Shown: positions 28,779-38,380 of the stretch, piece after piece
Layout: every line of letters starts with the position of its first letter
Position numbering within the stretch: position 1 is the stretch's first letter
NCBI GenBank assembly: GCA_004138175.2
Contig: RYFE02000005.1
Location: forward strand, 62,001-126,000
Source: Chloroflexales bacterium ZM16-3
GTDB lineage: Bacteria > Chloroflexota > Chloroflexia > Chloroflexales > Chloroflexaceae
Reading direction: 5' to 3'
DNA: 64,000 bases
Made by a program: the position numbers and the translations under genes
The notes under the pieces: generated by a model
Told to the model about the DNA's origin: nothing
The model's input: the letters and a program-made list of their open reading frames with translations, nothing else
Database searches by the model: none

Positions 28779-31186
28779 TCCGCTCCATGGCTCAGCGAGC
28801 GCGAGACGTGCTGCTGATCATCGCGCCACTAGCCTGGGTCGAGTCAGTGCGCTGGCTATCGGGGGCACCACCAGATGCAGGGGTGCTGTGGCGTGGGCTC
28901 TTCGTCGCCGGTTCCCTGGCCGCCGCGTGGGCGGGATCGCCCCGCCCTGCCACAGGCCGGAGCTGGCGCTGGCCGTGGCCAACGGCGGGCGTCGGCGCGG
29001 TCGGCACCCTGGCGGCTCTCTGGTACGTGCTGACAGCAGCCACGCCTGCCACCTGGGCTATGGTGGCATCCGGCTATGTGGCGCTGCTCTGGGCCACGCA
29101 GGTGGCCGCAGCCGACCTGCCGCGACGGCTGCGCCCGGCCCTGCCACTCGGCATCGCCCTGCTGGCCGGCCTGGCCGTAGCGGCCATGGGCCAGGTCGAG
29201 GCTCGCTTCTCTGACGAGGAGTTCTTCGTCTCGATTCAGGCGGCGGCCCTGGCCGGCCTCTGGTGGTGGCTGTGGCAGGCATGGCACAGCCTTGGCCGGC
29301 TGGTGCCGCCGCCCGCCCTGCCAGCGCGCGATCTGGCCCTGCCGCGCCCGCGCTACACGGCACCGCCGCTGGCCCTGGCCGTAGCCCTGGCCGCAGCTCT
29401 CTGCTGGCGGGCCTACCTGGGAAGCTTCTTCCCCGCCCAGGCTCCGGCCTACACCGACATCACGACCGATGAGCCCTTCCTCTGCGGCAGCGTTCCGGAA
29501 AGCGGGCAGGTCTACAATGGGCGAGCGGTATTTCAGCACCTGATCGACCTGTTAGCCCAGCACCCGCAGAAGGGTGCCCCCGAGTATGGCATGCTCGCTC
29601 TGAGCACGGGCGACACTGAGTGGGCGCAGCAGTTCCGCACCCAGCTCCTCGCCGAGGCCGCCGCCGCGCTGTTCGCCGGCCCGGCCAACAGCGTCAAGTA
29701 CATTCAGTATGAGGCGTCCGGGCGCGTGTACTACTATGACCGAGTGCGCAGCACGTTCCCCGGCCTGTTCAGCACAGAGGACGATGCGAAGGTGCGGGCA
29801 TGGTTCGCCGCGGTCAACCGCCGCGCCCTGACCGTCGAGTGGATCGATTGGACCTACAGCCTGGCCCTGGGCGACTGGCCAGAGGGACCGTACGCTAATC
29901 AGGAGAGCGGGGCAGGGCTGCTGGCTCTGCTCAACTCCACTGGATTGGCCGACCCGGCGCTGACTGGGCGCAACCAGGACTACCTGCGCCGCCACCCCGG
30001 CGGATGGGATGTGCGATTCCGCAACACCGATGACGCCGTGATCTACCAGCCCGAGTGGATCAACAACGCCTACTACCAGCACCTCGCTGGGGGCGGGGCA
30101 CAGCCCGAGCAGGTGCGGCGGTCGATTGAATGGCTGCTGGTTCAGGCGCTCCCTGATGGCATGCCGCTCCAGTACAACTACCCGATCGCTGAGTCATCGG
30201 ATGGGGCGGCTTACCTCGCCGCACAGATTCTGGGCGACCCGCGCTACATCTGGCTGGCCGGGCGCGCCCTGGAGGGCCGCGCGGCAACGATTGGTTACAC
30301 TGGTGCCCAGCCAGGTGTCGAGGGGCCGAGCGATATGGTCGGCCATGCGCCGACGACGGGATCGTGCCTCGTGTATGGCGACTCGGGCATGCCGAACCAG
30401 CCCGGCCCGCTCGCGCCCGACAAGATCATCTTTCGCGACGGCTGGGAGCCCGGATCGGCCTATGCGATGCTGAACCTGCGCTTCACCGGGTGGCACCGTT
30501 ACAAAGCCAGCAACACGCTCACCCTGGCCTATCAGGCGGGGCCACTCGTGGCTGATCAGCTAGAGGGCCGCACCTTCAACTGGCTGCCGGTGGGCCGACG
30601 CTTCTTCCGCGATAAGCGCATCCCGCGCGAGAACCTGAGCGGTCTGCTCGTAGCGCGCAGCGGTATGAGCGACCTGATCGGCCAGCTCACCGGCGGCGGG
30701 CCGTGGGCACAGGACCCGCCCTTCTACGCTGGGGTTGAGCAGTTCAGCACGGGATTGGAGTATGATAGCAGCACGACGACGCTGAGCGGCTGGCGCGGCT
30801 GGAGCCAGCGGCGCACGATCAGGTTCTACCACGGCGGCCCGCTGGTTGTGTATGATCAGGCCGACGGCCCGGCGGGCGTCCCGGCGGCCATCGCGTGGAG
30901 CCTGCCGGGCGCCGCGCCGCTTGCGGGCAAGCGGATCGCCCTGCGCGATGGGCCGGACCCGGCCGAGATGGTATTTGTCGGGGCTGGCGCGCTCCAAGAC
31001 GAGGCCCAGGAGAGCGGGGGGCGACGCGTGCTCGCCCTGCCCGCACAGGCGGGACATCTGACGCTGGTGAGCGTGCTGCTGACCAGCGGTTGGGCGGGGG
31101 CCGATGTGCAACTAGACTCTGCCGACGCGAACCTATTGATCACCAGCGGCGCGCAGCGGATCATCGTCCCGCTAGACGGGCGGTAG
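28775..31186 (+). CDS. Membrane-anchored heparinase II/III-like protein
   Basis: 803 aa, coupled by ATGA to the preceding gene. About six membrane helices fill the first ~215 residues. A large outside part begins near residue 225. A helical region (WIDWTYSLALGDWPEG, GYTGAQPGVEGPSDMVGHAP) resembles the alpha-toroid of uronate lyases. The segment GWHRYKASNTLTLAYQAGP then matches the heparinase II/III pattern in which a conserved His leads the beta-sheet domain. A beta-sandwich of ~200 residues completes it. Family enzymes cleave uronic-acid polysaccharides by elimination. In a biosynthetic operon it may trim, release or epimerise the polymer. The catalytic residues are not verified. Confidence 0.65.
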   Translation: MIRSMAQRARDVLLIIAPLAWVESVRWLSGAPPDAGVLWRGLFVAGSLAAAWAGSPRPATGRSWRWPWPTAGVGAVGTLAALWYVLTAATPATWAMVASGYVALLWATQVAAADLPRRLRPALPLGIALLAGLAVAAMGQVEARFSDEEFFVSIQAAALAGLWWWLWQAWHSLGRLVPPPALPARDLALPRPRYTAPPLALAVALAAALCWRAYLGSFFPAQAPAYTDITTDEPFLCGSVPESGQVYNGRAVFQHLIDLLAQHPQKGAPEYGMLALSTGDTEWAQQFRTQLLAEAAAALFAGPANSVKYIQYEASGRVYYYDRVRSTFPGLFSTEDDAKVRAWFAAVNRRALTVEWIDWTYSLALGDWPEGPYANQESGAGLLALLNSTGLADPALTGRNQDYLRRHPGGWDVRFRNTDDAVIYQPEWINNAYYQHLAGGGAQPEQVRRSIEWLLVQALPDGMPLQYNYPIAESSDGAAYLAAQILGDPRYIWLAGRALEGRAATIGYTGAQPGVEGPSDMVGHAPTTGSCLVYGDSGMPNQPGPLAPDKIIFRDGWEPGSAYAMLNLRFTGWHRYKASNTLTLAYQAGPLVADQLEGRTFNWLPVGRRFFRDKRIPRENLSGLLVARSGMSDLIGQLTGGGPWAQDPPFYAGVEQFSTGLEYDSSTTTLSGWRGWSQRRTIRFYHGGPLVVYDQADGPAGVPAAIAWSLPGAAPLAGKRIALRDGPDPAEMVFVGAGALQDEAQESGGRRVLALPAQAGHLTLVSVLLTSGWAGADVQLDSADANLLITSGAQRIIVPLDGR

Positions 31187-31330
31187 TGCTGCCACCCTGC
31201 GAATCCGCTTTGTGCTGCCGGGCTGTGTCAGCGAATCTGCTACAGTTCGGCAACACAACACTATATTCTGAGGGTCTGTGGCCCCCAGTCCCAGGCTTCG
31301 AGGCTTACCTTGATCCGTAGAGGTACTGAC

Positions 31331-32491
31331 GTGCGAATCAGTGTTGTCGGCCCAACATACCCGTTTCGCGGCGGGATCGCCCACTACACCACATTTATGG
31401 TGCGCCACCTACGCGCCGCAGGCCATGTGGCACCGCTCTATTCCTTCACCCGCCAGTACCCGCGCTGGCTCGTTTCGGGCCGGAGCGACCGCGACCCGAG
31501 CAACACACCGCTGCGCGAGGACTGCGAGTATATCCTTGACCCGATCAACCCCTTCACATGGTGGCAACTCTACCGCCGTGTGCGCACCGACCACCCCGAT
31601 GTGCTGATTCTCCAGTGGTGGGTGCCCTACTGGACGCCCTGCCTCACCGCGATCGCCAGCATGATCAAGCGCAACACGAAGGTCAAGATCATCTTCATCT
31701 GCCACAACGTAGTGCCCCACGAGGGCGGCGGTGTGATCGACCGCCGCCTTGCACTGACGGTGCTGCGTCGGGGTGATGCCTTAATCGTACACAGCGAGCA
31801 GGATCGCTACCGGCTGCTGGCCCTGCTGCCGAATGCCCAGGTGATCAAGGCCCAGATCCCCAGCTACGGCGGGCTTGTGCGGCACGACGTGCGCTCGCGT
31901 GAGGTCGCCCTGCGCGGCGAGCTCGGCATCCCTGAACGCGCCCAAGTGCTGCTCTTCTTCGGCTTCGTGCGACCGTATAAGGGACTAGAGTACCTCATTC
32001 AAGCCATGGCCCTTGTCCGCGAGCGTCTGCCCGACACCCATCTTCTCGTCGTTGGCGAGTTCTGGACCTCACCCGAATTCTACCAGAGCTACGCCCACGA
32101 GTTCGGCGTTGAATCGGCGATGACGGTGGTCAATCGTTATGTGCCAAACGAGGAGCTCCAGCCCTACTTCGATATGGCCGACGTGGTAGTGCTGCCGTAT
32201 GTCTCGGCCACCCAAAGCGCTGTGGTTCAACTGGCCTTCGGCTTCGGCAAGCCCGTGATCACCACACGGGTCGGTGGGCTCTACGAAGTGGTCGAGGACG
32301 GGGTGAACGGGCTGGTGGTGCCGCCTCAGGATGAGCGCGCCCTCGCCGATGCGATCATTCGCTACTTCGCCGAAGATCTGGCCGCGTCCTTCGGCGCCAA
32401 TGTGGTGGCCGGTGCCGCCCATAGCTTCTCCTGGCAGGAGCTGGTGGACACAATCGAGCAGGCCGCCCGCGATCTTGGGGTCGAGGCATAG
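31331..32491 (+). CDS. Family 4 glycosyltransferase
   Basis: 386 aa from the GTG at 31331, chosen over an upstream TTG because AGAGG lies eight bases before it. The N-terminus RISVVGPTYPFRGGIAHYT has the Gly-rich loop of GT-B enzymes. The donor half has PYKGLEYLIQAM, then VVLPYVSATQSAVVQLAFGF and GGLYEVVEDGVNG. In place of the usual E-x7-E it has S-A-V-V-Q-L, so the acidic residue that holds the donor is changed. It adds a sugar from a nucleotide donor on the cytoplasmic side. It starts 144 bp after the heparinase-like gene and is followed at 3 bp by another GT4. Confidence 0.9.
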   Translation: MRISVVGPTYPFRGGIAHYTTFMVRHLRAAGHVAPLYSFTRQYPRWLVSGRSDRDPSNTPLREDCEYILDPINPFTWWQLYRRVRTDHPDVLILQWWVPYWTPCLTAIASMIKRNTKVKIIFICHNVVPHEGGGVIDRRLALTVLRRGDALIVHSEQDRYRLLALLPNAQVIKAQIPSYGGLVRHDVRSREVALRGELGIPERAQVLLFFGFVRPYKGLEYLIQAMALVRERLPDTHLLVVGEFWTSPEFYQSYAHEFGVESAMTVVNRYVPNEELQPYFDMADVVVLPYVSATQSAVVQLAFGFGKPVITTRVGGLYEVVEDGVNGLVVPPQDERALADAIIRYFAEDLAASFGANVVAGAAHSFSWQELVDTIEQAARDLGVEA

Positions 32492-32494
32492 CCG

Positions 32495-33700
32495 ATGCGG
32501 ATCACCTTCCTGATGATCATGGGCGTGGAGCGCCCGTCGGGTCGACGCTACTTCCACATCGCCCGCGCCCTGGCCCGCCGCGGACACAAGGTGCGCCTGC
32601 TGGCCCTCCACCCCGACCTGGCGAGCTGTGAGCGGCGCCGCTTCGTGCAGGATGGGGTCGAGGTCTGGTACGTCGGCCAGATGCACGCGCGCAAGGCGGG
32701 GAGCGTACACGGCCGCTTCGGCCCGCTGGATCTGCTGCGCGTGCTGGCGGAGTCTACCTTGGGCATGGTCTGGGGCGTGATCTGCTCGCCGGCCGATGTC
32801 TACCACCTGGGCAAGCCGCAGCCGGTGAACGGGCTGGCCGCCCTGCTGGCGGTGCGCCTGCTGCGCCGCCGGCCCTTCTACGTGGACTGCGACGACGACG
32901 AGGTGCGCGGCAACCGCCTGCCGGCCGCCTGGCAGCGCGCCGTCTTCGGCTTCTGGCAGTGGCTGCTGCCGCGTATGGCCGCAGGGGTGACGGTGAACAC
33001 GCGCCACCTGGCTGCCGAGATGGCCCGCGCAGGGGTTGCCCCAGTGGCTCTGGTGCCTAATGGGGTTGACCTGGAGGGCTTTCTGGCCCCGCCCGCGCCG
33101 CAGCTGGATGCACTGCGCGCCGCCCTCGGCCTGACGGGTCGGCAGCTTGTGGCCTATGCCGGTGCCCTAGCCCTCCAGAACCACCCGGTCGATCTGCTGA
33201 TCGACGCCTTCACCCAGGTGGCGGCGGCCCTGCCCGATGCCGCCCTGCTCATCATCGGCGGCGGCGAGGATCTGCCGCTGCTCCAGGATCAGGCCGTGCG
33301 GGCTGGCCTGCGAGATCGAGTATACTTCACCGGGCAGGTACACTACCCGGCCGTGCCGACCTACCTGGCCCTGGCCGACCTGAGCGTCGACCCGGTACAC
33401 GACGACCCGGTGGCCCGCGCCCGATCACCGCTCAAGCTTGTCGAGAGCATGGCTCTGGGAATCCCGGTGATCACCGGTCATGTGGGTGATCGGGCTGAGT
33501 TGCTGGATGGCGGCGCCGCCGGAGTGCTGGTGCGCCCCGGTGACGCGAGTGCGCTGGCCGAGGCGATTGTCGAGCTGCTCGACGACGCGCCGCGCCGGCA
33601 GACGCTGGCCGCCGCCGGGCGCGAGCGGGCCGGACAGCATGGCTGGGATCAGCTCGCCGAGCGCTGGGCGACGGTCTATCGAGATGGAGCAGAGCCTTGA
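32495..33700 (+). CDS. Family 4 glycosyltransferase
   Basis: 401 aa. It starts MRITFLMIMGVERPSGRRYF, 3 bp after the previous stop. VDCDDDEVRGNRLP and VNTRHLAAEM lie in the acceptor half. VPNGVDLEGF and QNHPVDLLIDAF open the donor half. SPLKLVESMALGIPVITGHVG gives the donor-binding Glu. It is a GT-B enzyme of the same assembly pathway as its neighbours. Its stop overlaps the TTG start of the next gene. Confidence 0.92.
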   Translation: MRITFLMIMGVERPSGRRYFHIARALARRGHKVRLLALHPDLASCERRRFVQDGVEVWYVGQMHARKAGSVHGRFGPLDLLRVLAESTLGMVWGVICSPADVYHLGKPQPVNGLAALLAVRLLRRRPFYVDCDDDEVRGNRLPAAWQRAVFGFWQWLLPRMAAGVTVNTRHLAAEMARAGVAPVALVPNGVDLEGFLAPPAPQLDALRAALGLTGRQLVAYAGALALQNHPVDLLIDAFTQVAAALPDAALLIIGGGEDLPLLQDQAVRAGLRDRVYFTGQVHYPAVPTYLALADLSVDPVHDDPVARARSPLKLVESMALGIPVITGHVGDRAELLDGGAAGVLVRPGDASALAEAIVELLDDAPRRQTLAAAGRERAGQHGWDQLAERWATVYRDGAEP

Positions 33701-34611
33701 GCGTGCGACCCTTGCAGGCACCCCTGGTCACCTTGGTGGTGCTGAACTGGAACGGCTACGCCGACACCCACGAGTGCCTTGAGTCGCTACGTGGCCTAGC
33801 CTACCCCAACTATCGGGTCCTCGTTGTAGATAACGCCTCCAGCGACGACAGCCCGGAGCGTATTGCCGCCAATCACCCCGAGGCTGAGCTGGTGCGCTGC
33901 GCGCGGAATCTCGGCATCGCCGCCGGGTATAACGCCGGTATCCAGGTCGCCCTCCAGCGCGGTGCCGACTACGTGGTGCCGATGAACAACGACCTCGACT
34001 GCGACCCGATGTTTGTCTCGCAGATGGTCGCCACCCAGCGCGCCTTCCCCAGCTGCGGCGTGGTGATGCCGAAGATCTTCTACTATGAGGATCGCGACCG
34101 GATCTGGTCGGCCGGGGCCTACGCCCGCTGGATGCCCTCGAACATTGTAATGCGCGGGCGCAAGCAGCGCGATAGCCCGGCCTTCGCCCACGACGCCGAG
34201 ATCCAGTTCGCGCCGAGCTGCTGCCTGCTGCTCACCCGCGATCTGGCCGAGCGCGTGGGCTTCGACGAGGGCTACTTCTTCTACTACGACGACTGGGACT
34301 TCTGCATGGAGGCGCGCAAGGCCGGCTACCGGGTCGTCTTCTCGGCCGGCGCCCTGCTGTGGCACAAGGTCTCGCGCAGCACCAAGAACAGCCCGAAGTC
34401 GCTGCGCTGGTGGAAGGTGTTCGGCCAAAGCTGCGTGCGCTACCACCGCAAGCACCACGATCTACGTGTCCTGGCGACCTATGTGGCATGGGTGCTCTTT
34501 CGCGAGGCGGTGAAGGGGAATGTGCGCAGCCTGCCGACGATGCTCGAAGGAATGCGCATGGCCCTGCGGGCGGATCTCAGCGACGACCTGCGGCCGGCGT
34601 GGAGTAACTAG
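33697..34611 (+). CDS. Family 2 glycosyltransferase (rhamnosyltransferase-like)
   Basis: 304 aa from the TTG at 33697, whose TTGA overlaps the upstream stop; GTG 33703 is an alternative. VTLVVLNWNGYADTHECLES is the hallmark of GT2 enzymes of the rhamnosyltransferase (WbbL) group. The metal-binding motif is MNNDLDCDP, and the acceptor half has GYFFYYDDWDFCMEARKAGY with the ED-like DDWDF. It uses a dTDP- or UDP-sugar at the cytoplasmic membrane face. A nucleotidyltransferase of the dTDP-sugar type is encoded in the same operon, which agrees with that reading. Confidence 0.93.
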   Translation: MSVRPLQAPLVTLVVLNWNGYADTHECLESLRGLAYPNYRVLVVDNASSDDSPERIAANHPEAELVRCARNLGIAAGYNAGIQVALQRGADYVVPMNNDLDCDPMFVSQMVATQRAFPSCGVVMPKIFYYEDRDRIWSAGAYARWMPSNIVMRGRKQRDSPAFAHDAEIQFAPSCCLLLTRDLAERVGFDEGYFFYYDDWDFCMEARKAGYRVVFSAGALLWHKVSRSTKNSPKSLRWWKVFGQSCVRYHRKHHDLRVLATYVAWVLFREAVKGNVRSLPTMLEGMRMALRADLSDDLRPAWSN

Positions 34612-34663
34612 CGATATAGAAGCTCGGGGAGGGCAAGCATCACTGAGCCCATGCGGAAGATAT

Positions 34664-35620
34664 ATGACTGAGCGAGAATTACCTGAGATCGAGCTAGAGC
34701 ACCCGCCCTGCGAGATATGCGGGGCCGATGCGCCCGAGCGGGTTGCCGCGCGCACCGACCTGTTTCTCGGCGGCGACACGCTCTACACAATCTGCCGCTG
34801 CGGCAAATGCGGGGTGCTCTACCAGCACCCGCGGCCGACCGCCGCGACGATCGGCCTGCTCTACCCTGACGACGACTACCCCGAGTACATCCCTGGGATA
34901 CACACCGAGCCGTGGATCGGTCGCACCATGCGCCGCTACGGCCTGCGCAAGCGCTGCCGCAAGGTTACGCGCTACCACAGCGGGGGCCGACTGCTCGATG
35001 TCGGCTGCTCGACCGGCGACTTCGCCTGGGAGATGGCGCAGCAGCCGGGCTGGTCGGCGCTGGGGGTCGATATGAGCCAGGCCGCGGTGAGCTACGCCCG
35101 CGACCAACTCGGTGTCAAGGCCGCCGTGGGCATACTGAACGACGGCCCCTTTGCCGATTCCTCGCTCGACGCGATCACGATGTGGAATGTCTTTGAGCAT
35201 GTGTACGACCCGCGGTCGGTGCTGTCCGAGGCAGCGCGCCTGCTGCGCCCAGGCGGCGTTCTGGTGCTGACCCACCCGAATGTCGACAGCATCGACCGGC
35301 GCATCTTCGGCAATATCTGGATCGGCTACGAGCTGCCGCGACATATCTACCTCTACCCCGCCGATCTGCTGCGTGACCTAGCGGCTGAGTATGGTCTGCG
35401 CGAGGTCGAGCGAAGCTGCTTCTACGGCAGCCACGCGGCGACGGCCACCAGCCTGACGTTCCTGATCGAGCGGGTGATCGGCACGGGCCGGCTGAGCGCC
35501 GCCCTGCGCAAGCTGCTGTTCAGCCCGCCCGCCCGCGTGCTCTGCGCGCCCTACTTTATGATCATCGACCGTATGCGCCGGGGCTCGAACATTACTACGA
35601 TCTACCAGAGGGAGCCATGA
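34664..35620 (+). CDS. SAM-dependent methyltransferase with N-terminal zinc-binding motif
   Basis: 318 aa from the ATG at 34664; the frame is open further upstream but overlaps the GT2 gene. An N-terminal Cys cluster (PPCEICGA and ICRCGKCG) suggests zinc. The class I methyltransferase motifs are LLDVGCSTGDFAWEM (motif I), ALGVDMSQAAVSYARDQ and TMWNVFEHVYDP (post-I to IV), then RLLRPGGVLVLTHPN. This Methyltransf_23-like layout is common in sugar and glycan-cap modification. Its stop overlaps the next start (ATGA). Confidence 0.9.
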   Translation: MTERELPEIELEHPPCEICGADAPERVAARTDLFLGGDTLYTICRCGKCGVLYQHPRPTAATIGLLYPDDDYPEYIPGIHTEPWIGRTMRRYGLRKRCRKVTRYHSGGRLLDVGCSTGDFAWEMAQQPGWSALGVDMSQAAVSYARDQLGVKAAVGILNDGPFADSSLDAITMWNVFEHVYDPRSVLSEAARLLRPGGVLVLTHPNVDSIDRRIFGNIWIGYELPRHIYLYPADLLRDLAAEYGLREVERSCFYGSHAATATSLTFLIERVIGTGRLSAALRKLLFSPPARVLCAPYFMIIDRMRRGSNITTIYQREP

Positions 35621-36423
35621 GCGAGCAAGCGGACGCCGACACGATGCGCGACTACTTTCAGCGGGTGATGGACGACTGGCGGCCGCGCCAGGCCCAGGCT
35701 CACCCCTACGCCGAGAACGCGACATGGAAGCGCAACTACGTCGCCATGCAGGGCTGGGTGCAGGCCAACGGCCTGGAGCACGGGCGGGTGCTTGAGGTGG
35801 GCTGCGGCACCGGGCTACTGCAAGATCTGGTCGTAGACTATGTCGGAGTCGACGTGGCGGCCAGCTCGGCGGCGTTTATGCACAAGCCCTTCCTGACCAG
35901 CTCGGCCACTTGCCTGCCCTTCCCCGACAACAGCTTCGACGGCGCCTTCTCGGTGTGGGTGCTTGAGCATATCGAGCAGCCCGAGGCGATGCTGGCCGAA
36001 ATGCGCCGGGTGGTTCGGCCGGGCGGCACGCTGTTCCTGGTGGCCGCCTACGCGGTCGCACCCTGGGTCTCCCAGGGCGTCCATCGTCGGCCGTGGCGCG
36101 AGCTGAGCCCGCACCAGCGGCTCACCAAGCTGAGCATCCCGCTGCGTGCCTCGGCACCTTACCGGATCGCGACCACCCTCGCCCGGCGCAGCGGCGACCT
36201 GATCGGGGCGCTGGGCGGGCGGCCGACCCGGCTGCGCTATGGTCGGCTGATCCCAAACTTTGAGCACTACTGGGACTACGACGCCGACGCCTGTGTCTCA
36301 CTCGACGCCTACAGCGTCGCGCTCTACTTCGTAACCCGCGGCGACACGCCGCTCTACCCGGTCGGTCTGCTACGTGGGATGCTGCTGCGCGCACGTCCGC
36401 AGATCTACCGCATCAACAAATGA
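35617..36423 (+). CDS. SAM-dependent methyltransferase
   Basis: 268 aa, coupled by ATGA to the previous gene. Motif I is RVLEVGCGTGLLQDLV (near residue 58). VDVAASSAAFMH follows, and SVWVLEHIEQPEAMLAEMRR and VVRPGGTLFLVAAY are motifs IV-VI of Methyltransf_11 enzymes. The acceptor is presumably a sugar or lipid-linked sugar in this pathway. Two adjacent methyltransferases suggest a doubly methylated glycan, or one acting on a chain end. Confidence 0.92.
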   Translation: MSEQADADTMRDYFQRVMDDWRPRQAQAHPYAENATWKRNYVAMQGWVQANGLEHGRVLEVGCGTGLLQDLVVDYVGVDVAASSAAFMHKPFLTSSATCLPFPDNSFDGAFSVWVLEHIEQPEAMLAEMRRVVRPGGTLFLVAAYAVAPWVSQGVHRRPWRELSPHQRLTKLSIPLRASAPYRIATTLARRSGDLIGALGGRPTRLRYGRLIPNFEHYWDYDADACVSLDAYSVALYFVTRGDTPLYPVGLLRGMLLRARPQIYRINK

Positions 36424-37394
36424 GCCCCCTACCCGCACCGACTATGACCGAACGGGTGATGAACCTGCTGAGCCTGCCACGCCAACGCATCCGGGCGATC
36501 TTCCCGAGCGGAACGCCGCGCTGGCTCTGGCTGCTATTCCAGCTCGCCGCGCTGGGACTGGCCGGCGTGGGGACCTACTACGCCTGGCGCGAGTTTCCGC
36601 AGGGCCTGCATGTTGAGCCAACCGCCTTCGCGCTTACCGGCGCGATCTACGTGCTGGCCTTCAGCATGCACTTGCTGGGCTGGCAGTCGCTGGCGCGGAT
36701 CTTCTTCGGCCAGATGCGGCCGGTCGAGCACGTCGAGGCAATCGCCGGAAGCAACCTAGTCAAGTATCTGCCGACGATCGCCTGGTATATCGCCAACCGC
36801 TCGCACTACTACCACGCCCGCGAGGTCGCATCGAAGTCGGTGGTGATCGCCTCGCTGAGCGAACTGGCGCTGATGATCGGCTCAGGCGGGGTGATGCTGG
36901 TCGCGCTGTGGATCGGGCAGGTGCTCTCGCCACTGCTGGCTGTCGTGATCTGCCTGGCCGGGTTCACCGTGATGATCTGGCTGCTGGCCCGCCACGCCGG
37001 CAACGGCGACCACAAACATCCCGGGCACTGGGTGCTGGCCCTGCTCTGGTACGGCGGGTCGTGGCCAATGGGCGCACTGATGCTATGGGCGATCTTGCGC
37101 GCCTTCGTGCCGGTTGGCGCGCCCGACCTGCCGACGGTCGCCGACATCTGGCTGCTGGCCGGGCTGGCCAGCTATGCGACAAGCCTTACCCTGGGGGCCT
37201 TCGGGATCGCCCGCGAGATCACCCTGACGGTGCTGGTCGCCCAGCACTGGCCACTCTCTGTCGGCATCGCGGCGGCGATCGTGGTGAAGCTGGTGCTGAC
37301 CTTAGGCGAGATCGGCTGTAGCCTGGCGATCCTGGGCTGGATCAACCTGCGGCGCCGGCTGGCGGTCGGGACACCCAAGCGAGACATACTATGA
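36420..37394 (+). CDS. UPF0104 / MprF-flippase-like membrane protein
   Basis: 324 aa, with overlap to the previous stop (ATGA); ATG 36444 is an alternative start. About eight hydrophobic helices occur, from WLWLLFQLAALGLAGVGTYY to LAILGWINL. NLVKYLPTIAWYIANR and FGIAREITLTVLVAQ match the lysylphosphatidylglycerol-synthase transmembrane region family. Such proteins flip lipids or lipid-linked sugars, or sit in glycan-transfer complexes. In this operon a role moving a lipid-linked sugar across the membrane is plausible but unproven. Confidence 0.82.
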   Translation: MSPLPAPTMTERVMNLLSLPRQRIRAIFPSGTPRWLWLLFQLAALGLAGVGTYYAWREFPQGLHVEPTAFALTGAIYVLAFSMHLLGWQSLARIFFGQMRPVEHVEAIAGSNLVKYLPTIAWYIANRSHYYHAREVASKSVVIASLSELALMIGSGGVMLVALWIGQVLSPLLAVVICLAGFTVMIWLLARHAGNGDHKHPGHWVLALLWYGGSWPMGALMLWAILRAFVPVGAPDLPTVADIWLLAGLASYATSLTLGAFGIAREITLTVLVAQHWPLSVGIAAAIVVKLVLTLGEIGCSLAILGWINLRRRLAVGTPKRDIL

Positions 37395-38185
37395 GTGAGC
37401 TGATTGGCCTGCTGCCGGCAGCCGGGCGCGGCTCGCGGCTCGGCCCCATCCCCTGTAGCAAAGAGATTATGCCGCTTGGCTTTCAGCCAAGTCCGGCGGC
37501 CGCGCTGGCCTGGCAGCCGGTGACCGCGATTGAGTTGCACCTTGAGGCGCTGCGCCAGGCCGGTGCCCGGCGGGCCGTGGTGATCATTGGCGAGACCAAA
37601 GCCGACGTGGTGCGCTACATCGGCGACGGCTCGCGCTATGGGGTGGCGGTGAGTTATGTTTATCAGCAGCAGCTACGCGGCATGCCCTTCGCGCTAGATC
37701 TGGCCCGACCCTGGATCGGCCCGGCGACGACCCTCTTCTCGATGCCCGACACGCTGATCACCCCGCCCGAGACGATGGGCCGCCTAGCGGTAGAGCACCA
37801 CCGCCGCGACGCCGACGTCACCCTTGGCCTATTCCCCACCAGCACCCCACACAAGTTCGGCATGGTCGCCCAGGAGGCCGGCGGGCACATTGTCGGCTTT
37901 GTCGATAAGCCGGCCCAGACCGATCTGACCCTGATGTGGGGGCTGGCCGCCTGGTCGCCACGCTTCGCCGACTTTCTGGCCGCCGACCTGGCTGGCCGAC
38001 CGGCGAGCAGCCCCGAGGTTGTGCTCAGCGATGTCTTCGCGGCAGCCCTCACCGCCGGGCTCAGCATCCAGGGCATAACGCTCGACAGGGCCAACTACCA
38101 CGACATCGGCACCCCCGAGGATTTTCAGTCGGTGGTGCTGCGGCTGGCCCTGAGCCAGGGCGAAAATGCCCAGAAAAGCCACTAA
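37391..38185 (+). CDS. Sugar nucleotidyltransferase (glucose-1-phosphate thymidylyltransferase-like)
   Basis: 264 aa, coupled by ATGA. The NTP-binding loop is LLPAAGRGSRLGPIPCSKEI (the first ~25 residues). VVIIGETKADVVRYIGDGS, FSMPDTLITPPE and VGFVDKP (product-binding) match RmlA-like enzymes. The GVALSYVYQ-type motif reads VAVSYVYQQQL. It makes a dTDP- or UDP-activated hexose from sugar-1-phosphate in the cytoplasm. That is the donor for the operon's glycosyltransferases. It is the last gene of the coupled set. Confidence 0.9.
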   Translation: MSELIGLLPAAGRGSRLGPIPCSKEIMPLGFQPSPAAALAWQPVTAIELHLEALRQAGARRAVVIIGETKADVVRYIGDGSRYGVAVSYVYQQQLRGMPFALDLARPWIGPATTLFSMPDTLITPPETMGRLAVEHHRRDADVTLGLFPTSTPHKFGMVAQEAGGHIVGFVDKPAQTDLTLMWGLAAWSPRFADFLAADLAGRPASSPEVVLSDVFAAALTAGLSIQGITLDRANYHDIGTPEDFQSVVLRLALSQGENAQKSH

Positions 38186-38269
38186 CCCGATCGTATTAGT
38201 CGCATGGATTAGGCGTGAATATGGCTTTCTGAAGCCATGGGCAATTTGGACAATTATCCTAAGGTGCTA

Positions 38270-38299
38270 TTGAAGAAGAGGCGTGGTGGCTGCTATAGT
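38270..38299 (+). promoter_or_regulatory. Candidate promoter of the surface-protein gene
   Basis: TTGAAG (38270-38275) and TATAGT (38294-38299) are 18 bp apart, 81 bp before the ATG. A small hairpin ATGGCTTTCTGAAGCCAT (38221-38238) just upstream may end the glycan operon. Confidence 0.5.
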
Positions 38300-38380
38300 G
38301 AGCACATAACCGTACTGAGCCCGTTGTCTAGAGCAGAGTGGTTCACCTGTACGCCGCCTTTTAAAATGGAGGGAGTCCGA

